From Enterococcus pingfangensis (GTDB lineage: Bacteria; Bacillota; Bacilli; Lactobacillales; Enterococcaceae), in NCBI RefSeq assembly GCF_005405205.1, contig NZ_BJDP01000009.1, positions 40,387 to 104,386 of the forward strand: 64,000 nt of DNA, in the 5' to 3' direction. Made by a program: the position numbers and the translations under genes. Below the pieces are notes generated by a model. That model ran no database searches and was not told where the DNA came from. It was given only the letters and a program-made list of their open reading frames with translations. Each line of letters starts with the position of its first letter. Position 1 is the first letter of the stretch. Positions 26,674 to 35,065 of the stretch are shown here, one piece after another.

Positions 26674-26707
26674 AAAGGGGTGTGACAAAATTTTGTCACA
26701 CCCCTTT
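26674..26707. terminator. 34-nt perfect palindrome, bidirectional terminator
   Basis: AAAGGGGTGTGACAAAA and its exact complement, with no spacer. It lies between convergent leuD (+) and the ABC exporter gene (-). It belongs to the GTGACA-core hairpin family. Confidence 0.85.
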
Positions 26708-26711
26708 CTTT

Positions 26712-28484
26712 TTAATTTACGACTTGTTCTTGCACATATTGTGCATAAAGCGGATGATTCTCAATCAATTCGCTATGTGTCCCGTGACCGGTCACTTCCC
26801 CTTTTTCAATAAAATAAATATGATCGGCATCTACGATCGTAGACAAACGATGTGCAATCACTAAGGTCGTCCGACCTGTCATTAATTGATCTAGTGCGCG
26901 TTGGACTTTTTCTTCTGATTGTGAATCTAAACTTGCTGTTGCTTCATCCAGCATCAAAATTTTAGGATCACGTAAGAAGGCCCGTGCAATCGCGATTCGT
27001 TGTTTTTGTCCGCCGGATAATTTCACTCCGCGTTCCCCTAGTTCGGTCTCCAGTTGATCAGGAAATTCTCGCACAAATTGATCAGCGTAAGCCAACTCTA
27101 AACCATGCCACAATTCCTCTTCAGTCAATGTTCGTTCCAATCCATATTGCAGATTTTCACGAATGCTTCCAGCAAAAACAGCACTATCTTGCGAAACGTA
27201 ACCGATTTGCGAACGCCAGCTTGCAAGACTGAGTTCTTCTGCATTGTCATCGCCTATTTTGATCGTGCCGGCAGATGGTTGATAAAAACGTTCGATTAAA
27301 GCAAAAATTGTCGATTTTCCCCCACCGCTCGGTCCTGCAAAAGCAATCACTGTGTTTGGTTTTGCTTCAAATGAAACATTTTTTAAAATTGGACGATTAG
27401 CAACATAATGGAAGGAAAGATTTTCTGCTTTGATCATTTTACCTGCGACATCAGCGCTTTTTCCTGTCTCGATCGGTTCCAAATCAGTTTTCAAGATTTG
27501 TTCGATCCGTTCAGTCGCTCCCATGGCTTTTTGGACTTGGGAGAAAAACATCGCAAAGCTGGCTGCCGGCATCATGATATTAAATAGATACAATAAGAAG
27601 GCCACCAATTGTCCGCTAGTCAATGTTCCGGCTTGGACACGAACGGCTCCGTAGCCTAAAATACCGACAAACATTCCTAACATGACCGTTGTAATGATTG
27701 GCTGCAAGATCGCTTCGACCTTCGCATCTTTGATTCCTAAACTAAAAATATTGTTGATAAATGAACGGCCGCTGTTTTTTTCAAATTTTTCTCCATTGCT
27801 GGCTTTGATCAAGCGGATCTCTGATAATTTTTCACTAGCTTCTGCGTTGAAGTCAGCAGTCGCGGCTTGTAATTGTCGACCTAATCGAGACATTACTCGT
27901 CCGATTGGCATCATAATCAATGCCATGATTGGAACTGCTAAAAACATCATCGCCGCCATTTTCCAATCCATCACAAATAAAATGATCATGGAGCCTACTA
28001 ATTGAATCGCGCCGGTAATAAAATTAGGAAATTGGGTCGCTACTAAATCTTTGATGACCGTTGTATCATTTACTAGCCGCGAACTGCTTTCACCTGATTT
28101 ATGGTCGTCGTAATAGCTGACCGGCATTTGCAGTAGATGGCTCCATAATTTTTCCCGCAGCGTTTTGACGGCACTTTCTCCAACAAAGCGCAGTAAAAAA
28201 CTGCCGATCGCGCCAAAGGCCAATTGAGCAACAAATGCCAAAACTAGAACGATCAGCATTTTTTTATCAATTTGCGCTAATTTGCTCGTGTCGATCAATC
28301 CTTTAGTTAATTGTGGGACGATCAAACTTGCTCCGCTTGTCAGCAAGCTTAAAAACAGGCCGACGATGAATAAAGCTTTTCTAGGATTGACACTCAAAAT
28401 CAACCGTAAAAAGTCTTTCAACCGATAGTTGGTTTTCTTGTCTTTCATTGATTTTTCAGGTGTGATGCTCATATTTCGTTCCAT
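26712..28484 (-). CDS. ABC exporter, fused permease and ATPase (LmrA/BmrA type)
   Basis: A 590-residue half-transporter. An ABC type-1 membrane domain with six helices (about 30-320) is followed by the nucleotide-binding domain with Walker A GPSGGGKST, the Q-loop YVSQDS, signature LSGGQKQRIAIARA, Walker B ILMLDEATASLD and the H-loop IAHRLST. All catalytic residues are present, so a homodimeric exporter is likely. AAGGA lies 6-7 bases before the ATG at 28484; earlier in-frame starts overlap the MarR gene and lack a site. It is second in an operon with a MarR repressor, which suggests drug or toxic-lipid efflux induced by ligand. The substrate cannot be deduced. Confidence 0.92.
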   Translation of the reverse strand: MERNMSITPEKSMKDKKTNYRLKDFLRLILSVNPRKALFIVGLFLSLLTSGASLIVPQLTKGLIDTSKLAQIDKKMLIVLVLAFVAQLAFGAIGSFLLRFVGESAVKTLREKLWSHLLQMPVSYYDDHKSGESSSRLVNDTTVIKDLVATQFPNFITGAIQLVGSMIILFVMDWKMAAMMFLAVPIMALIMMPIGRVMSRLGRQLQAATADFNAEASEKLSEIRLIKASNGEKFEKNSGRSFINNIFSLGIKDAKVEAILQPIITTVMLGMFVGILGYGAVRVQAGTLTSGQLVAFLLYLFNIMMPAASFAMFFSQVQKAMGATERIEQILKTDLEPIETGKSADVAGKMIKAENLSFHYVANRPILKNVSFEAKPNTVIAFAGPSGGGKSTIFALIERFYQPSAGTIKIGDDNAEELSLASWRSQIGYVSQDSAVFAGSIRENLQYGLERTLTEEELWHGLELAYADQFVREFPDQLETELGERGVKLSGGQKQRIAIARAFLRDPKILMLDEATASLDSQSEEKVQRALDQLMTGRTTLVIAHRLSTIVDADHIYFIEKGEVTGHGTHSELIENHPLYAQYVQEQVVN

Positions 28485-28501
28485 TTTGGTTCCTTCTTTC
28501 G

Positions 28502-29203
28502 CTAAAAATCTTCCCATTCTGTATCTTCTGATTTTTTCGGTTGATCAAATTCCGTGGAACAATCTTGATTGCTCCAAAAATTCTGCCTAAAATCATGATT
28601 AAAATTACGCGAAAAGTCTCTTGAGGCATTGTGCATTTCGCGCTTCATTTGCTTCCGCACCCGGTGTTGTTCTTCTCGCGAAAGATTCTGCCAATCTTCT
28701 TGCCAGTTTCCAGAAAATTGTTCACGCATCGCTTGGATCTGACGTAAACGGTCAATGGGATCAACGAAACGTCCCGTTTGTTGTTGAAAGTCTTCTTGCC
28801 AACCAGCTGAGATTTTTTGCAAATATTCGCTGAAGATCTGTTGTTCCTCAGTCGTCAAACCGGCAAAGAAACTCTCACTCCTATCTTCACCGACTCGGCT
28901 GAAAATTTGGGCTTTTTGTTTTCCTTTATCAGTTAGAAAAACCCGTTTAATCCGTTTATCTTGTTCTTCTGCTTTTCGTACCACATCGCCACTTTTTTCC
29001 ATCTTCTTCATCAACTCGGCCAACGAGCTTGGACGAATATCTAAAATTTCAGCTAATTGACTTTGGATCAAGCCGTCTTCTTTAGCTAAGATCGCTAAAA
29101 CCCGTTGTTGTCCATTTAATCGTTGGCGTTTACTCATAAATGCATTGCTGGCAGAACTTATAAAACGTAATTGACGCATCAAGTCTTTCGTAAACTCGCT
29201 CAT
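28502..29203 (-). CDS. MarR family transcriptional regulator with C-terminal extension
   Basis: A 233-residue regulator. Residues 1-140 are a MarR winged-helix domain (QSQLAEILDIRPSSLAELMKKMEKSGDVVRK as the recognition region; DKRIKRVFLTDKGK as the wing). About 90 further residues are highly charged and rich in Gln, Asn and Arg (EQHRVRKQMKREMHN, DFSRNFNHDFRQNF), unusual for MarR proteins of about 145 residues. AGGAG precedes the ATG at 29203. It sits 17 bases before the ABC exporter, and an inverted repeat fills its own promoter spacer, so autorepression and control of the exporter are inferred. Confidence 0.88.
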   Translation of the reverse strand: MSEFTKDLMRQLRFISSASNAFMSKRQRLNGQQRVLAILAKEDGLIQSQLAEILDIRPSSLAELMKKMEKSGDVVRKAEEQDKRIKRVFLTDKGKQKAQIFSRVGEDRSESFFAGLTTEEQQIFSEYLQKISAGWQEDFQQQTGRFVDPIDRLRQIQAMREQFSGNWQEDWQNLSREEQHRVRKQMKREMHNASRDFSRNFNHDFRQNFWSNQDCSTEFDQPKKSEDTEWEDF

Positions 29204-29226
29204 TATAAAAATCTCCTTTGCTACCA

Positions 29227-29255
29227 ATAATAGTTCGGCACCTAACTATTGTCAA
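29227..29255 (-). promoter_or_regulatory. Promoter with embedded MarR-type operator
   Basis: Minus strand TTGACA (29250-29255), 17 bases, TATTAT (29227-29232). The inverted repeat AATAGTT-8-AACTATT (29229-29250) lies across the spacer and both boxes, an ideal repressor position for the MarR-family product encoded just downstream. Confidence 0.75.
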
Positions 29256-29365
29256 CTCCTCTGCTGATTTTTTTGCCTTAGTCCAAAAACCTCCTTATTT
29301 CTCTGCCTGTTCTAAGTTGATTCCCAGACGATTTATTCTTTTTCTTCACTAAAAATTTAGCCAAA

Positions 29366-29396
29366 AAAAAGATTCGGCGAATGCCGAATCTTTTTT
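29366..29396 (-). terminator. Terminator of the feo operon
   Basis: GATTCGGC-gaat-GCCGAATC flanked by A and T runs on both sides. On the minus strand it ends transcription right after the FeoB-associated small gene. Confidence 0.9.
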
Positions 29397-29529
29397 AATA
29401 CTTATGTTGCTCTTCTTTTACCGGACAGCTGCTGTTGCAGTCCTCACAAGAACCGCCGTTTTTGACTCGCCGATAAACAATCACTCCTGCGCTGCCAAAG
29501 ATTAACACACTCAATATTATAGTTGCCAT
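29395..29529 (-). CDS. FeoB-associated Cys-rich membrane protein (44 residues)
   Basis: A short gene whose ATG lies inside the last codons of feoB (13-base overlap). It encodes an N-terminal membrane helix (residues 3-19), a basic turn YRRVKNGG and a Cys cluster SCEDCNSSCP, then a charged tail. This matches the FeoB-associated small Cys-rich protein family found after feoB in Firmicutes. It is probably a membrane accessory of the ferrous-iron transporter, perhaps metal-binding through its three Cys; the mechanism is unknown. The feo terminator overlaps its stop codon. Confidence 0.85.
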   Translation of the reverse strand: MATIILSVLIFGSAGVIVYRRVKNGGSCEDCNSSCPVKEEQHKY

Positions 29530-31679
29530 TCTTTCACCTCTTTAATCTCTTCAATCGTAATTGTCGTCGTTTGTTTGACAGGCTTTCTCACAACAAAGTA
29601 AATCATAGTAAGCAAGACTGCCGCCGCCAAAATCAAGCCGATCCCGATTTCGCCATTTTCAAAAATCACATGACCGAATTGATATACAACAAAACTTACC
29701 GCATAAGCAAGACCACATTGATACCCAATCGCGCGCCAAGTCCATTTAGCATCGCCCATTTCACGATGGATTGCTCCGATCGCAGCAAAACAAGGTGCAC
29801 ACAATAAGTTAAAGACTAAAAATGAATACCCAGCGATTGGCGTGTAAGCCAGCTGTAACGATTTCCAGATTTCGACGCCATCTTCTGCCACCGCCGCATG
29901 ACGATATAAAATCCCAAAGGTCCCAATCACATTTTCTTTAGCGATCAAGCCCGTGATTGCAGCAACTGTTCCGCGCCAATCACCCCAGCCTAACGGTGCA
30001 AACAACGGAGCAATCAAACCGCCTAACGCTGCTAAAATACTATCATTTTCATTTACTGCTTGCAGTGTGAAGTTGTAGTTAGAAATAAACCAGATCACAA
30101 TACTAGAAATAAAAATGATCGTTCCAGTGCGCTTAACAAATGCTTTGCTATGATCATACGTATAACGCAGCGTATTGCTGATCCTTGGCAGATGATACAA
30201 TGGCAGTTCCATAATAAACGGCGTCGGATCGCCCGCAAAGAGCCGCGTTTTCTTTAGCGCGATCCCTGATAAAACGATTGCTCCCATTCCGACAAAGTAA
30301 GCAGAAGGTGCTACCCAACTGCTGTTAGGAAAGAAGGCGCCGGCAATCAGAGCGATGATCGGCAGTTTTGCCGAACAAGGCATGAACGTCGTCAACATCA
30401 CCGTCATCCGGCGATCTTTTTCATTTTCGATCGTTCGGCTGGCCATTACTCCCGGCACTCCGCAACCTGTAGCAATCAACATTGGGATAAATGATTTTCC
30501 TGACAAACCAAATTTACGGAAAATCCGATCCATGACAAATGCGATCCGCGACATATAACCGCAATCTTCTAAAAGTGCCAAGCATAGGAAAAGTACGATC
30601 AATTGCGGCAAAAAACCTAAAACAGCGCCGACACCCGCAAGAATCCCATCTAAAATCAAGTTTTGCATCCAACCAGCCACAGCCCACGATTGCAACGTCG
30701 AACGGACAAAATTCGGTACGATCTCGCCGAATAAATTATCATTGATCCAGTCTGTCCCCATCGTGCCGATAGTTTGAATCGCGATATAATAGATCAGCCA
30801 CATGACTAGCGCAAAAATCGGCAATGCCAAGAAACGATTAGTCACGATGTGATCGATCTTATCTGAGATCGATAATTTGAATTGATCTTCATCAACGACA
30901 CATAAAGTCTTTAAATCTGTAATGAAATTATACCGTTCATTGATCACTAAACTTTCGGCATCTTCACCAAAGATTTTTTCCGTGATCTTAATGATTTCTT
31001 GCAAATCTTTTTGTTGGATCGTGCTCAAATTCAAATCTTGTTGCGCTCGTTCATCCCGTTCAAATAGTTTCAGGCTGTACCAGCGGCCATATTTAGCAAG
31101 TACTGTACTGCCTAGAACTGTTTCGATTTCACTAAGAGCCGCTTCTAAACGCCGATCATAATGCGGAAAATTGATTTCTTCTACACCTTTTTTGACTAAA
31201 TGCAGCGCTTCGCTGATCGCTTTATCCAATCCCCAATTTTTCAACGCACTGATTCCAACAACCGGTGCACCTAAGGCATAAGCTAATTTATCTAAATTGA
31301 TTTGTTTTCCGCTTTTTTTGATGACATCCATCATATTTACCGCAACGACTACCGGAATCCCAGTCTCAATCAATTGCGTCGTCAAGTAAAGATTGCGTTC
31401 AAGATTCGTGCCATCGATAACATTTACAATTACATCTGGCGTGCCTGAGAGCAAATAATCTCGAGCTACCACTTCTTCTGGCGAATAAGGTGACAACGAG
31501 TAGATCCCCGGCAAATCATCGATGATCACTTCAGAGTCCTTCTTATAAATTCCTTCTTTGCGTTCAACTGTAACTCCCGGCCAGTTGCCGACAAATTGAT
31601 TGGTGCCTGTTAAGACATTAAAGGTACTTGTTTTTCCGCTATTCGGATTTCCTGCTAAAGCAACATGAAGCTTCGCCAT
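29517..31679 (-). CDS. feoB: Ferrous iron transport protein B
   Basis: A 720-residue Fe2+ transporter. The N-terminal G domain has G1 GNPNSGKT (residues 10-17), DLPGIYSL (G3) and NMMD (G4). It is followed by a helical GDI-like region and a polytopic membrane domain with two Gate repeats; conserved Cys appear in IATGCGVPG, MPCSAKLPI and LCAPCFAA. Full length, intact. It abuts feoA (31679/31680) and overlaps the small Cys-rich gene. Confidence 0.96.
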   Translation of the reverse strand: MAKLHVALAGNPNSGKTSTFNVLTGTNQFVGNWPGVTVERKEGIYKKDSEVIIDDLPGIYSLSPYSPEEVVARDYLLSGTPDVIVNVIDGTNLERNLYLTTQLIETGIPVVVAVNMMDVIKKSGKQINLDKLAYALGAPVVGISALKNWGLDKAISEALHLVKKGVEEINFPHYDRRLEAALSEIETVLGSTVLAKYGRWYSLKLFERDERAQQDLNLSTIQQKDLQEIIKITEKIFGEDAESLVINERYNFITDLKTLCVVDEDQFKLSISDKIDHIVTNRFLALPIFALVMWLIYYIAIQTIGTMGTDWINDNLFGEIVPNFVRSTLQSWAVAGWMQNLILDGILAGVGAVLGFLPQLIVLFLCLALLEDCGYMSRIAFVMDRIFRKFGLSGKSFIPMLIATGCGVPGVMASRTIENEKDRRMTVMLTTFMPCSAKLPIIALIAGAFFPNSSWVAPSAYFVGMGAIVLSGIALKKTRLFAGDPTPFIMELPLYHLPRISNTLRYTYDHSKAFVKRTGTIIFISSIVIWFISNYNFTLQAVNENDSILAALGGLIAPLFAPLGWGDWRGTVAAITGLIAKENVIGTFGILYRHAAVAEDGVEIWKSLQLAYTPIAGYSFLVFNLLCAPCFAAIGAIHREMGDAKWTWRAIGYQCGLAYAVSFVVYQFGHVIFENGEIGIGLILAAAVLLTMIYFVVRKPVKQTTTITIEEIKEVKEWQL

Positions 31680-32150
31680 CTACTCAACCTCCTTTGATAC
31701 GATCACCATCTCTGATTCGCTCTTGCGCAAACTCAATTCATAGCCGCGAACTCGAAGCTCGATTGGATCACCTAAAGGCGCCAACTTGACGATTTTAATT
31801 GGTGTTCCTTTAGTCAATCCCATATCCATTAAACGCCGCTTGATTGAACCGCTTCCATGCACATTTACGATGACGCCTTGTTCGCCAACGCTTAGTTGAT
31901 CCAACGAGACCCACGTCTGCTGGTCTTCCGTGAGTTCCTTCACAAATATCTTTTTTAATAAAGATTGAGACAATGCCAGTCGTGTATTGTGTAATAAAAT
32001 AATTCCGTTATCGCCAGAATGATTCACCACAGCAATTTTTGATCCAACAACCATTCCCAAATCTTGCAATCGATGCTTCAACTCATTTTCTAAAGTCATT
32101 TCATCGATTTGAACGACATGATTCAATGAAACATCTGCTAAAGTTGTCAT
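31680..32150 (-). CDS. feoA: FeoA, tandem-domain form
   Basis: A 156-residue cytosolic partner of FeoB made of two SH3-like FeoA domains. One is at about 1-72 (LQDLGMVVGSKIAVV), the other at about 78-153 (RRLMDMGLTKGTPIKIV, DPIELRVRGYELSLRKSE). A single-domain FeoA is about 75-80 residues, so this is a duplication. The second copy keeps the better consensus. The ATG at 32150 has GGAG 6 bases upstream; an ATG four codons earlier is jammed against AGG. First gene of the feo operon, under a promoter with a Fur-type repeat. Confidence 0.92.
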   Translation of the reverse strand: MTTLADVSLNHVVQIDEMTLENELKHRLQDLGMVVGSKIAVVNHSGDNGIILLHNTRLALSQSLLKKIFVKELTEDQQTWVSLDQLSVGEQGVIVNVHGSGSIKRRLMDMGLTKGTPIKIVKLAPLGDPIELRVRGYELSLRKSESEMVIVSKEVE

Positions 32151-32187
32151 ATCTATCTCCATCCTACTAATTTCAGCTAATTAATAA

Positions 32188-32202
32188 TGAGAATCTTTCT
32201 CA
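32188..32202 (-). promoter_or_regulatory. Fur-type iron box in the feo promoter
   Basis: A 7-1-7 inverted repeat, TGAGAAT-C-TTTCTCA (6 of 7 pairs), directly downstream of the -10 box. It resembles TGATAAT-N-ATTATCA. A Fur-family or DtxR-family repressor could bind. Confidence 0.6.
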
Positions 32203-32205
32203 CTA

Positions 32206-32234
32206 AGAATAACTTCAATTTATAGCAAAGTCAA
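32206..32234 (-). promoter_or_regulatory. feo operon promoter
   Basis: Minus strand TTGACT (32229-32234), 17 bases, TATTCT (32206-32211), immediately followed by the iron box. Confidence 0.7.
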
Positions 32235-32422
32235 TCAATGGTCGATAAATTTCACTTTCTTCTAAGCAAGTTGTTTGACAATCTTTACTTTTTTTGTTTT
32301 CTTCCCATAATTTAGTTATTAAAAAAACTTATCTCGTGAATAAAAAACATCCTTCAGCAGTTTTTCTTCTTTTGAAAAGGGATTTTTCTTTGAGACCGTC
32401 CGTTTTCACTTTTTTTGCAAAA

Positions 32423-32469
32423 ACACAAAGAGTAGTGTACCTATATTTCTCCAACACAATATATAGTAT
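32423..32469 (+). promoter_or_regulatory. Pair of NrdR boxes upstream of nrdHEF
   Basis: ACACAAAGAGTAGTGT (32423-32438) and ACACAATATATAGTAT (32454-32469) both fit the NrdR consensus ACACWATATATWGTGT and start 31 bases apart, about three helical turns, the usual NrdR arrangement. They end 7 bases before the -35. The rest of the gap 32235-32422 shows nothing. Confidence 0.85.
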
Positions 32470-32476
32470 TAAACGA

Positions 32477-32504
32477 TTGACATTTTCCCTACATCTTTTA
32501 TACT
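32477..32504 (+). promoter_or_regulatory. nrdHEF promoter
   Basis: TTGACA (32477-32482), 16 bases, TATACT (32499-32504); short leader with GGGAGG before nrdH. Confidence 0.8.
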
Positions 32505-32535
32505 GGTAATTGTAGAAATCAAGGGAGGTAGTCTT

Positions 32536-32754
32536 ATGGTAAAAGTCTATTCTAAAAATAATTGTATGCAATGTAAAATGACCAAACGTTATTTAGCTGA
32601 AAATCAAATTTCCTTCGAAGAGGTCAATATCGACCACGAGCCCGAAGCGCTAACCTTTTTAAAAGATCAAGGCTTCCAAAGCGTCCCAGTTATTTTCGGC
32701 GGACAACAAACCATCATTGGTTTTCGTCCCGATCAATTGAAAGCATTAGCCTAA
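32536..32754 (+). CDS. nrdH: NrdH redoxin (glutaredoxin-like)
   Basis: A 72-residue thioredoxin-fold electron donor for class Ib ribonucleotide reductase. The CMQC redox pair (residues 11-14) sits after the first strand, and the GFQSVPVIF cis-Pro loop and FRPDQL end match NrdH. AAGGGAGG lies just before the ATG. First gene of the nrdH-nrdE-nrdF operon. Confidence 0.94.
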   Translation: MVKVYSKNNCMQCKMTKRYLAENQISFEEVNIDHEPEALTFLKDQGFQSVPVIFGGQQTIIGFRPDQLKALA

Positions 32755-32828
32755 TTTGAAACTTTGCGGTCCCACGATTGCAAAGTTTTCTTCTTTTATA
32801 GCTAGAAAAAATGGAAAGATGTGATGAG

Positions 32829-34988
32829 ATGAGTTTAAAAAATCTAGGTGACGTAACCTACTTCAAGTTGAACAACGAAATTAATCGTCCAGTGAATGGA
32901 CAGATCCCATTAAATAAAGACAAAGATGCCTTGGCCGCTTTTTTCAAAGAAAATGTTGAGCCGAACACTCGGACCTTTTCTTCTGTCCAAGAAAAAATCA
33001 ACTATTTAATAGAAGAAGACTTTTTGGAAACAGAATTTATTGCGAAATATACCCCAGCTTTTATTGAAAAACTTTTTGCTTATTTGGCTGAACAGCATTT
33101 CACGTTTAAATCATTTATGGCAGCTTATAAATTTTATTCACAGTACGCGTTGAAAAATAATGCGGGAACCGAATATTTAGAAAGCTATGAAGACCGCGTG
33201 GCCTTTAACGCTTTGTATTTTGCTGACGGGGATGAAAAATTAGCGCTGGCTCTTGCTGATGAAATGATCCATCAGCGTTACCAACCAGCTACCCCTTCTT
33301 TCTTGAACGCAGGACGCAAACGTCGTGGCGAATTGGTCTCTTGTTTCTTGATCCAAGTAACTGATGATATGAATAGTATTGGCCGTTCTATCAATTCAGC
33401 GTTGCAATTGTCCCGGATCGGCGGCGGCGTTGGGATCAACCTGTCGAATCTGCGTGAAGCGGGTTCACCGATCAAAGGGTTTGATGGTGCGGCAAGCGGT
33501 GTCGTTCCTGTCATGAAATTATTCGAAGACAGTTTTTCTTATTCTAATCAATTAGGTCAGCGTCAAGGTGCCGGTGTCGTTTATTTAGACGTCTTCCATC
33601 CTGATATCGAGATGTTCTTATCCGCGAAAAAGGAAAATGCGGATGAAAAGATCCGTGTGAAAACTCTTTCCCTTGGTGTGACTGTTCCCGATAAGTTTTA
33701 CGAATTGGCTCGCAAAAATGAAGACATGTATTTATTCAGTCCTTATGGCATCGAGCGTGAATATGGCGTACCGTATTCTTATGTAGATATCACAAAAGAA
33801 TATGACAATTTAGTTGCCAATCCAAATATTCGCAAGAAAAAAATTCGTGCCCGTGATTTAGAAAATGAACTTTCTAAACTGCAGCAAGAATCTGGTTACC
33901 CGTATATCATCAATATCGATACGGCGAATCGGACGAGTCCGATCGACGGCAAGATCGTTATGAGCAATTTGTGTTCTGAAATCTTACAAGTTCAGACGCC
34001 TTCTGTTATCAATGGCCGCCAAGAATATGATGTGTTGGGCACCGATATTTCCTGCAACCTTGGTTCAACCAATATCGTTAACTTGATGGAAAGTCCTGAT
34101 TTTGGTCAATCCGTTCGGACAATGGTTCGTGCGTTGACTTTTGTGACGGATGAATCAGATATCGAAGTCGTTCCTTCGATTCAAAACGGCAATAAATTAA
34201 ATCATACGATCGGCTTAGGCGCCATGGGCTTGCACAGCTTCTTCGCAAAATACTTAATGGCCTATGGCTCTGAAGAATCGATCGATTTCACTAATATTTA
34301 TTTCACTTTGCTGAACTATTGGACTTTGCTAGAAAGCAATGAACTAGCCAAAGAACGTAAGACGGTCTTCCATAACTTTGAGAAATCAACGTATGCTGAT
34401 GGTTCTTATTTTGATAAATACACAACTGGCGAGTTCTTCCCAAAAACAGACAAAGTCAAAGAAATCTTCAAAGATATCTTTGTACCGACGGCTGCAGATT
34501 GGCAAGCACTTAAAGCAGCAATCCAAAAAGACGGTTTGTATCATCAAAATCGTTTAGCGGTTGCTCCAAACGGTTCAATCTCTTATATCAATGATACAAG
34601 TGCCAGCTTGCACCCAATCACTCGTTTAATCGAAGAGCGGCAAGAAAAGAAAATTGGCAAGATCTATTATCCAGCGCCTTATTTAAATAATGAGACTCTG
34701 CCTTATTATACTTCCGCTTATGACATGGATATGCGCAAAGTAATCGACGTTTATGCCACTGCGCAACAACATATCGATCAAGGAATGAGCTTGACTTTGT
34801 TCATGCGTTCTGAGATTCCTGCCGGCTTATACGAATGGAAAACTGAAAGTAAACAAACGACACGTGATTTGAATATTTTACGCAACTATGCCTTTTATAA
34901 AGGCTGCAAATCGATTTATTACGTCCGGACCTTTACCGATGACGCTGAAGAGATTGGTTCAAATCAATGTGAAAGCTGCGTGATTTAA
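32829..34988 (+). CDS. nrdE: Class Ib ribonucleoside-diphosphate reductase, alpha subunit
   Basis: A 719-residue catalytic subunit. The thiyl radical and substrate-site Cys lie in SNLCSEIL and SCFLIQV; MRSEIPAGLYEW and the tyrosine pair TRDLNILRNYAFYKGCKSIYY region are in place; the C-terminal CESCVI provides the shuttle cysteines reduced by NrdH. No N-terminal ATP-cone for dATP inhibition is apparent, as typical of class Ib. The start MSLKN at 32829 is chosen for family agreement and a GGAAAG upstream; an ATG six codons earlier has no site. Confidence 0.95.
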   Translation: MSLKNLGDVTYFKLNNEINRPVNGQIPLNKDKDALAAFFKENVEPNTRTFSSVQEKINYLIEEDFLETEFIAKYTPAFIEKLFAYLAEQHFTFKSFMAAYKFYSQYALKNNAGTEYLESYEDRVAFNALYFADGDEKLALALADEMIHQRYQPATPSFLNAGRKRRGELVSCFLIQVTDDMNSIGRSINSALQLSRIGGGVGINLSNLREAGSPIKGFDGAASGVVPVMKLFEDSFSYSNQLGQRQGAGVVYLDVFHPDIEMFLSAKKENADEKIRVKTLSLGVTVPDKFYELARKNEDMYLFSPYGIEREYGVPYSYVDITKEYDNLVANPNIRKKKIRARDLENELSKLQQESGYPYIINIDTANRTSPIDGKIVMSNLCSEILQVQTPSVINGRQEYDVLGTDISCNLGSTNIVNLMESPDFGQSVRTMVRALTFVTDESDIEVVPSIQNGNKLNHTIGLGAMGLHSFFAKYLMAYGSEESIDFTNIYFTLLNYWTLLESNELAKERKTVFHNFEKSTYADGSYFDKYTTGEFFPKTDKVKEIFKDIFVPTAADWQALKAAIQKDGLYHQNRLAVAPNGSISYINDTSASLHPITRLIEERQEKKIGKIYYPAPYLNNETLPYYTSAYDMDMRKVIDVYATAQQHIDQGMSLTLFMRSEIPAGLYEWKTESKQTTRDLNILRNYAFYKGCKSIYYVRTFTDDAEEIGSNQCESCVI

Positions 34989-35065
34989 TCACAACTTCCC
35001 TCTTGAGCATACGCTTGTGGAGGGAAATCTTGCAGGTAATTAAACGAGTTATAGGAGGAATACAC

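Noticed and set aside
34989..35065. nrdE-nrdF intergenic hairpin as a terminator
   Set aside because: TTCCCTC...GAGGGAA lacks a T run, and nrdF follows with its own strong ribosome site; it may be an RNA-processing or stability element.
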